Shown: piece by piece, positions 16,770-21,231 of the stretch | Position numbering within the stretch: the stretch's first letter is position 1 | Layout of the letters: each line of letters begins with the position of its first letter | DNA from: Planctomycetota bacterium | GTDB lineage: Bacteria; Planctomycetota; PUPC01; JACPCR01 | Length of the DNA stretch: 21,231 nt | Direction of reading: 5' to 3' | Assembly (NCBI GenBank): GCA_030740295.1 | Contig: JASLXP010000407.1 | Location: forward strand, 1-21,231 | Position numbers and translations under genes: made by a program | The notes under the pieces: model-generated | Told to the model about the DNA's origin: nothing | The model's input: the letters and a program-made list of their open reading frames with translations, nothing else | Databases searched by the model: none

Positions 16770-17100
16770 GTTGTTTAGGTGTGAACGACCAGGCGCTCAG
16801 GGTCTGTCACGAAATAAGTGTGTCAGCAGAAACTTATCTGCCTCATCTGATACTGGATTCTGGATTCTGGATTCTGGCTATTCCGATTCGCTCATGACCC
16901 CGGTCTCAGATCAAACGCATGCAGCGAGCATCCAGCATCCAGTATCCCCACGATTAATGTTGCCCGAAGATCCATTTTTCGTAGTCCAAAAAAAGCGAAT
17001 GCGGATTGCCTGGAGTTTTCTGTAAGATGAGTGAAGCGTAGACCACGCGAAGCCACAACATTCAGCTATCTGCACTATTCCATATAGAGAGGAACACACC
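16770..17100. other. Intergenic region, 331 nt, with heptamer inverted repeat
   Basis: No gene is visible between the phospholipase-like gene (minus) and the SDR gene (plus). The region must hold divergent promoters. Its main feature is the inverted heptamer element at 16850-16947; a ribosome binding site (GAGAGGA) lies just before 17101. Confidence 0.6.
16850..16947. repeat. Inverted pair of heptamer arrays (GGATTCT / GGATGCT)
   Basis: Left arm 16850-16877: ATACTGG and three perfect ATTCTGG units. Right arm 16927-16947: AGCATCC AGCATCC AGTATCC, which on the minus strand reads GGATACT GGATGCT GGATGCT. The arms are imperfect reverse complements around a 49-nt spacer. Confidence 0.85.
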
Positions 17101-17874
17101 ATGAGCACATCCAATCACTTTGACTTGACTGGTCGTGTCGCGCTTATCACCGGCGGAAGCAAAGGTCTGGGAAAATCCATGGCCCGGGGCTTCGCTGAGC
17201 ACGGCGCAGACATCATGATCTGCTCTCGGACGGAAGAAGAATTGAAAAATGCGGCCAGTGAGATCAGCGATGGCCTCGATGTCAGGGTCGAGTATCGAGT
17301 CACCGATATGACGGATCGCGAAGAGGTCAAGGCCCTGGCGGACGAAACTATCAGCAAACTTGGCAAGGTGGATATTCTCGTGAACAACGCCGGTTCGAAT
17401 GTCCCTCAGCCCATCGACGAGATCCAGGACGAAGACTGGGATCGCATTCTTGAGCTGAATCTCAGCAGCATCATGGCGCTGAGCCGGGCCGTCGCCCCTG
17501 GTATGAAGGAACGGAAATGGGGCCGCATCATTCACATCTCGTCCGTACTTGGTGTGGGTGGCAAGGAGGCCCGCAATGGATACTGCGCCACCAAGTCCGC
17601 CCTAATCGGCCTCTCTCAGGCCTCCGCGCTCGACCTCGGGCCTTTCAATATCACGGTCAACTGCATCGCCCCCGGCCCGTTCCTGACCGACCTGCCGATG
17701 AACCTTCTGAGCGATGAACAGAAACAGGCATTTGCCGCCTGCACGGCAGTCGGACGCTGGGGCGACCCGAAAGAAATCGCCGGCCCGGCCCTCCTCCTCG
17801 CCAGCGAAGCCGGCAGCTACATCACCGGCTCGACACTGCTGGTGGATGGTGGAACGTTCGCACGCAGGCTGTGA
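17101..17874 (+). CDS. SDR-family oxidoreductase (FabG/gluconate-dehydrogenase-like)
   Basis: The 257-aa length and motifs are those of a classical short-chain dehydrogenase: TGGSKGLG (17-24) for the dinucleotide, NNAGS (95-99), catalytic S148, Y161 and K165 (YCATK), and the C-terminal ITGSTLLVDGG. It reduces or oxidises an alcohol/carbonyl pair with NAD(P)H; the substrate could be a 3-oxoacyl thioester, a sugar acid or another small molecule and cannot be chosen from the sequence. AGAGAGGA about 8-9 nt before the ATG supports the start. It stands alone on the plus strand, followed by a convergent PIN toxin gene 30 nt away. Confidence 0.93.
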   Translation: MSTSNHFDLTGRVALITGGSKGLGKSMARGFAEHGADIMICSRTEEELKNAASEISDGLDVRVEYRVTDMTDREEVKALADETISKLGKVDILVNNAGSNVPQPIDEIQDEDWDRILELNLSSIMALSRAVAPGMKERKWGRIIHISSVLGVGGKEARNGYCATKSALIGLSQASALDLGPFNITVNCIAPGPFLTDLPMNLLSDEQKQAFAACTAVGRWGDPKEIAGPALLLASEAGSYITGSTLLVDGGTFARRL

Positions 17875-17904
17875 TCAATTGGCCGGGCCCTACAGACAGA
17901 TGGC

Positions 17905-18321
17905 TCAATCCCAAAACTCAACATCCAAACCAGGAACTTGAGCAAAATCACGTCGATTGCACGAAATAAGCGTTGCTCTTCGTGAAACGCAAATGGCGGC
18001 TATTCGAAGGTCCCGGGTTGAGATACGAATCTTCTGCTTACGCCACTGATTGAATAAGGCGTCACAGTCGGACTCGTAATGAAGAATCTGAAGAAAACGC
18101 AGGTCATTTACCGCCTCTGCAAATAGCTCATAAGCACGTTCGAGAGTAACTTTCGCGCGGCCAGACTCGGCCTGTCTGATAGTGTTGAGACGCCCTCGAA
18201 GAATCTCTTCCACCACGACGACCGGGATCCCGTGCTCATCGGGCATCTTTGACACTCGTTCGATGTAGGCCGCATTGCCCCGCAAGATGCCAGTCAATAC
18301 ATCCGTATCAAAGGCTTTCAT
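17905..18321 (-). CDS. vapC: VapC-type PIN-domain toxin (ribonuclease)
   Basis: The 138-aa protein has the PIN-domain acidic residues: FDTDVLTGIL (D5/D7), VVEEILRGRL (E38/E39), STRDLRIAA (D104) and SCNRRDFAQVPGL (N122, D125). VapC toxins are Mg-dependent RNases, usually cutting tRNA or rRNA, held inactive by a bound antitoxin. Its ATG overlaps the stop of the upstream antitoxin gene in an ATGA (18318-18321), the usual toxin-antitoxin arrangement with the antitoxin first. Confidence 0.92.
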   Translation of the reverse strand: MKAFDTDVLTGILRGNAAYIERVSKMPDEHGIPVVVVEEILRGRLNTIRQAESGRAKVTLERAYELFAEAVNDLRFLQILHYESDCDALFNQWRKQKIRISTRDLRIAAICVSRRATLISCNRRDFAQVPGLDVEFWD

Positions 18322-18599
18322 TCAGAATCACGATCCCGATTACGATCCGCGTATGCCTGCTCGCATATTTCCACCAGGGTCGAATCGTCTGCGTATTTTC
18401 CGGCGAGATTGAGAACGCCGCCCGATGGCTGGACATCGAGAGCGTCGAGTTCTCCCAACTGGATTCGCCTCGCCAACTCACCTTGAAGTGACTTCAACAC
18501 GTCGGGCCGGCTTGGGCCTGAAACTCTCACATCAGGCACGCCAGCCAGCGATGCGACAATCTGATCATCAACTGTTTCTATGACGATTGGAAAGGTCAT
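18318..18599 (-). CDS. Antitoxin partner of the PIN toxin (HicB-like N-terminus)
   Basis: The 93-aa protein precedes the toxin and overlaps it by 4 nt. A strong AAGGAG 7-8 nt before the ATG fits the higher translation expected for an antitoxin. I see no AbrB, ribbon-helix-helix or Phd-type DNA-binding segment. The N-terminus (VIETVDDQIVASLAGVPDV) and the following helix resemble the small beta-alpha HicB-like fold, and the C-terminus is acidic and charged (YADRNRDRDSE), suited to wrapping the toxin. The role is assigned by position and size; the fold is inferred. Confidence 0.75.
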   Translation of the reverse strand: MTFPIVIETVDDQIVASLAGVPDVRVSGPSRPDVLKSLQGELARRIQLGELDALDVQPSGGVLNLAGKYADDSTLVEICEQAYADRNRDRDSE

Positions 18600-18707
18600 A
18601 AGTATCTCCTTTGGAGATCATCTTAACTGGCAGCATTGCTCCTTCAATGCCCATACGGCGAATTGGCTACCTGAACTGAAGCCAACGCAACCCGCAATGA
18701 CCACATT

Positions 18708-19751
18708 TCATTTCGCCAGCTTACCCACTCGCTTCACCAGAGAGTCCGGAAGCTTTGCCGGCAGGTCCACCTTGGCGTTATTGAGTGCGGCAAGGTAGGT
18801 GGCCATCATCAGTTCCGAATTCTTGGCGGCGAGTTCGACGCGGGTTGGGAATTCCTGCCATGTGCCTGCGTGAATACGGTCGCGGATTTCCCTGTAAAGA
18901 CCGGACTGCGCCTGGCCGTCGTTCTTCCCCCAGTCGGTCTTGCCCCTGGCAAACTTTCCGTTCTTCCAGAGAGTCCAACCCTGGTTGAGTGTGACCCATA
19001 GTCGCCCCTTTGTGCCGACGACATCGACCTGGATGTGGTACCAGAAAACCTGTTCGCCCGGAACCTCCGGTGCCGTGTTGCCGTGGTTGACGAAGAGCCG
19101 GGCGTTTCCGAGCCCTGCGATGGCCGTGACGTCGCCCGGGACGGGGATGTCGCCGTGATAGGCAACGCCCGTTGCGCCGGCAATGACCCACTCGGGATCG
19201 GGGAGGCCTGAAATGCGTGCGGCCTTCATTGCGAGATCGAGAGTGTGCGGTCCCTGCTCGAGGATGTCCGCTTTCGTGCCTGCGCGAATATAGAGGATGT
19301 CGCCCAGTTCCTTCCTGGCGAGCATCTCCCAGAAACGCTGCCAGTGCGGCATCCACTGGTATTGGGTGTTGACTGCGATGAGACGTTCTTTGCCGAGTTC
19401 GACGAGTTTGCGGCTTTCCGAAGGTTTCAGCGCGATTGGCTTTTCGATGAGGATATGCGGGGCGCCGGCCTTGATGGCCGGCTCGACGATGCTCGTCCTG
19501 ATGGTCGGCGGAGTGCAGATGTCGACGAATTCCGGTTCTTCAGTGCCGATTGCTTCATCCATGCTGGTGTAGAGTCTCTCGACGCCGAATTTTTCTCCGG
19601 CGGCTTTGAGCCTTGCCTCATCGAGGTCGCAGACGGCGACGAGATCGATGGCCTTGCTGGCGAGCATAGCGGCCATGTGGGCTTGGGCGCGCCCGCCGCA
19701 ACCTATCATGACAGTTCTGAGTTTTCGTGGTCGGGCTGCTTTCTTAGCCAC
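18708..19751 (-). CDS. Gfo/Idh/MocA-family oxidoreductase
   Basis: The 347-aa protein has an N-terminal Rossmann fold (VMIGCGGRAQAHM, G17-G20), AVCDLDEARL and the family EKP motif (E103-K104-P105 in ILIEKPIAL), followed by an alpha/beta substrate domain. These enzymes oxidise or reduce sugars, inositols or related compounds with NAD(P). The start is GTG at 19751 with AAGGAGG about 8 nt upstream. There is no Tat or Sec signal, so it is cytoplasmic, unlike many relatives in Planctomycetota. The gene appears monocistronic; the sulfatase and SDR nearby suggest sugar catabolism but there is no direct operon link. Confidence 0.93.
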   Translation of the reverse strand: MAKKAARPRKLRTVMIGCGGRAQAHMAAMLASKAIDLVAVCDLDEARLKAAGEKFGVERLYTSMDEAIGTEEPEFVDICTPPTIRTSIVEPAIKAGAPHILIEKPIALKPSESRKLVELGKERLIAVNTQYQWMPHWQRFWEMLARKELGDILYIRAGTKADILEQGPHTLDLAMKAARISGLPDPEWVIAGATGVAYHGDIPVPGDVTAIAGLGNARLFVNHGNTAPEVPGEQVFWYHIQVDVVGTKGRLWVTLNQGWTLWKNGKFARGKTDWGKNDGQAQSGLYREIRDRIHAGTWQEFPTRVELAAKNSELMMATYLAALNNAKVDLPAKLPDSLVKRVGKLAK

Positions 19752-20110
19752 GTGTAAATCCTCCTTGGGGAAAGTATGGAAGTTTGGGTGGATGAGTGTG
19801 AGTGGGGTGAGTCAGTGTCTTAACAGAAGGTTCTTTTGAATCTCATTCCGTCTGTGCAAGACGGCCCTTTTACAGAAAGATCGCCGTCACACAAACAACT
19901 GTGCCGCAAGTTTGACCCATGCAGACCTGTGGAAGGGCTGCCCGTGATCCGGCCGCGCTGTGTCTCGAATGAGCTGTCTGCCTGTCTGCTGCATTCTTGG
20001 TTCTCTGGCAAAGACGCGCTGTTTCAGTAAATCCATCCGGTCATCAGTCTGCCAGGAAACCGTCTTGACGAGCCTGGGGTTCTTCCCTATTGTCACTCGA
20101 GCCAGAATAT

Positions 20111-20180
20111 GGAGCAGGGAGCTTGGGGCTTGGGATGGCTGTAAGACTTTCAGGGGCCGGCAGTCTCCCCTCCCTGTTCC
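20111..20180. repeat. Inverted heptamer element (GGAGCTT type)
   Basis: Left arm 20111-20138: GGAGCAG GGAGCTT GGGGCTT GGGATGG. Right arm CTCCCTGTTCC (20170-20180) is the reverse complement of GGAGCAGGGAG with one mismatch. The spacer between the matching 11-mers is 48 nt. Confidence 0.6.
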
Positions 20181-20256
20181 AACAACGGCGTTGCAGCAAG
20201 CTTACAGAGCATGCCGTGGGCTGGTTCCGGATTCGTCCGTGAAAAGTCGCTGATAG

Positions 20257-20276
20257 GGTCAGAACAGAGTACCCCA
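20257..20276. repeat. GGGTCAGAACAGAGTACCCC motif
   Basis: This 20-nt motif lies 3 nt beyond the stop codon of the acyltransferase gene. Its ends pair only weakly (GGGT/ACCC). It resembles the GGGTCAG...GTACCCC sequences often seen beside REP-associated (Y1/IS200-like) transposases, but no such gene is here. That link is from memory of similar sequences and is weak. Confidence 0.3.
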
Positions 20277-20279
20277 CCA

Positions 20280-20939
20280 CTACGACACAAAGTCCTCTCC
20301 CTCCATCTCGACCAGTCGATCCAGCTCCGATTGCAGTTCATCGAGTTTCTGCTGCATTTCCTCTTTGCTGCAACCGGAAGACACGGACAGGGGTTGTGCA
20401 AAACGAATGACACACTTTGAGAAGGGCAGGGGAATGCGCAGCCGATCCCAGCTCTTCAATTCTTTGAATCGTGTGCATGACCAGGTGCATGGGACGACCT
20501 TTGCCCCCGAAAGTTTGGCGAGATGAATAGCGCCCATCTTCGCTTTCATTGCAGGGCCTTTCGGGCCATCCGGAGCGATGACGACATCGGTGCCTTCCTT
20601 CAGTACTTCGGACTGGGTTTTCAGTGCGCCTACCGCTCCTCTAGAGCTTGAACCGCGTGTGGCTTTGAAGCCCATGAGTTCAATGGACCTGGTGAGGATC
20701 TCTCCGTCTCGGCTCTGACTGGCCATAACATTTGCGCCTAGCCCCCGGTATCGGTAGACGCCCAACAGCAGCCTTGAATGCCACACCACGTAAACGATGG
20801 CTTCACTGCGATTCTCACGGTCGGGCAGAAGAGTGCTGTCTCCATCGATTCGAATTCGAAGCGTCATCCCAATCAAGCGCAACAGGAGCGTTGCGGCAAA
20901 TGGAACGATGGAGACGAGCAATCGGTGCTTGAGCAACAT
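20280..20939 (-). CDS. Lysophospholipid acyltransferase family protein (DUF374)
   Basis: The 219-aa reading from ATG 20939 gives a hydrophobic N-terminal segment (LLVSIVPFAATLLLRLIG, probable membrane anchor) and the DUF374 motifs in order: VVWHSRLLLG (about 51-60), SQSRDGE (75-80), RGSSSRG (95-101) and APDGPKGP (122-129). The family is related to glycerol-phosphate and lipid A acyltransferases and transfers acyl chains to lipid precursors at the inner membrane. The frame stays open to 21113, but the extra 58 residues are not family-like and run through the heptamer array, so I use the shorter start, although it lacks a clear Shine-Dalgarno. It is divergent from the sugar epimerase gene, which hints at envelope-lipid or glycolipid synthesis (inference). 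Confidence 0.87.
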   Translation of the reverse strand: MLLKHRLLVSIVPFAATLLLRLIGMTLRIRIDGDSTLLPDRENRSEAIVYVVWHSRLLLGVYRYRGLGANVMASQSRDGEILTRSIELMGFKATRGSSSRGAVGALKTQSEVLKEGTDVVIAPDGPKGPAMKAKMGAIHLAKLSGAKVVPCTWSCTRFKELKSWDRLRIPLPFSKCVIRFAQPLSVSSGCSKEEMQQKLDELQSELDRLVEMEGEDFVS

Positions 20940-20960
20940 GAATGCAGGATGCGGGATGCG
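20940..20960. repeat. Heptamer array GAATGCA-GGATGCG-GGATGCG
   Basis: Three consecutive 7-nt units lie directly upstream of the acyltransferase start codon. The unit belongs to the GGATNCN set seen in other gaps. No matching inverted arm is obvious. Confidence 0.55.
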
Positions 20961-21128
20961 GAGAAAAGCCGCTCCGAGTTGACCTCTTGTTGGCTGAGTG
21001 CACATGGTACTCAGGCTGTGCGCCACTGCCTGCGGATATACCCAGGCGGTTGCGGTACTCGAATAGTCCGGTAAGCCATTCGCTCCATGTATGGCACATT
21101 TGAAAGTACCCACTGAGGAGACATCACA

Positions 21129-21231
21129 TTGCAGGCTTTCGTCACGGGCGGCACTGGATTTCTCGGCTCAAGTGTGGTGAGGAAACTCCTCGACAGAGGA
21201 GCCAAGGTGAAGGCCCTCGCACGCGCCAGCA
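21129..21231 (+). CDS. NAD-dependent epimerase/dehydratase, N-terminal part (runs off the window)
   Basis: The first 34 codons read MQAFVTGGTGFLGSSVVRKL and then LDRGAKVKALARAS, a classic extended-SDR Rossmann start with the GxxGxxG motif (GGTGFLG). The start is TTG at 21129 with GAGGAG 9-10 nt upstream. Relatives include nucleotide-sugar epimerases and the hopanoid-associated HpnA type; the fragment is too short to choose. It is divergent from the DUF374 acyltransferase gene with about 190 nt between them. Confidence 0.82.
   Translation, partial: MQAFVTGGTGFLGSSVVRKLLDRGAKVKALARAS

Larger units (their letters stand above)
19752..20279. other. Intergenic region, 528 nt, no supported gene
   Basis: No open frame here has a plausible start, a ribosome binding site and a recognisable product; the short frames on both strands look random. 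The region holds the Gfo/Idh/MocA gene's promoter side (right-hand), a small CCGTCT/AGACGG hairpin (19848-19864), the GGAGCTT heptamer element (20111-20180) and a GGGTCAGAACAGAGTACCCC motif just after the acyltransferase stop. Confidence 0.55.

Noticed and set aside
10608..18665. Shared 13-mer CCATACGGCGAAT at about 10608 and about 18653
   Set aside because: One shared 13-mer is expected by chance in a 21-kb window and the flanks do not match.
19848..19873. Terminator (CCGTCT/AGACGG hairpin followed by CCCTTTT)
   Set aside because: No plus-strand gene ends upstream of it and the stem is only 6 bp.
1..21231. tRNA or rRNA genes
   Set aside because: No TTCGA-arm cloverleaf or rRNA-conserved segment was seen on reading; an automated scan would be needed to exclude an unusual tRNA.

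Overview
The window is a bacterial chromosome segment, moderately GC-rich by eye, with no rRNA, tRNA, phage or plasmid-replication genes. The gene set (secreted sulfatase, Gfo/Idh/MocA oxidoreductase, MoxR ATPase + DUF58 next to a DUF4159 protein, creatininase-family hydrolase, VapBC) is most typical of PVC-group or neighbouring candidate phyla such as Planctomycetota, Sumerlaeota or Hydrogenedentota. That placement is inference from gene families; no phylogenetic marker is present.

Left end (1-3240) is a mobile or rearranged zone: an intact IS1380-family transposase with its own upstream hairpin and GATC-rich leader, then about 120 bp of the end of a leucine-rich-repeat gene on the minus strand, joined directly to a headless and tailless piece of an AAA_16-type ATPase on the plus strand. 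From 3251 to about 5721 there is a tight plus-strand operon: a DUF362 protein with two 4Fe-4S motifs, a Mrp/ApbC-type Fe-S carrier ATPase with a His-rich tail, and a small unknown protein. A creatininase-family amidohydrolase and a 172-aa unknown protein follow.

The central part (7280-12234) holds a minus-strand metallophosphoesterase, a DUF58 protein and a MoxR ATPase, with a divergent tandem-DUF4159 secreted protein. Two of these genes are broken as sequenced: MoxR has lost about 16-18 codons with a frameshift, and the DUF4159 gene is frameshifted in a run of eight C residues right after its signal peptide. To the right are a SAM methyltransferase, an NMN/nicotinate-nucleotide adenylyltransferase-like gene overlapping a secreted sulfatase with a C-terminal LamG-like domain, a probable zinc-dependent phospholipase C-like protein, an SDR oxidoreductase, a PIN-toxin/antitoxin pair, a Gfo/Idh/MocA oxidoreductase, a DUF374 lysophospholipid-type acyltransferase and, running off the right edge, the start of an NAD-dependent sugar epimerase/dehydratase.

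The most unusual signal is not a gene. Most intergenic gaps from 8356 to 20960 carry short period-7 arrays. The heptamer varies by locus (GGATTAC, GGATTCT, GGATGCT, GGATGCG, GGAGCTT), mostly sharing a GGAT-like core, and several loci have two arrays facing each other as imperfect inverted repeats around a short spacer. This looks like one family of non-coding elements whose arms evolve locus by locus.
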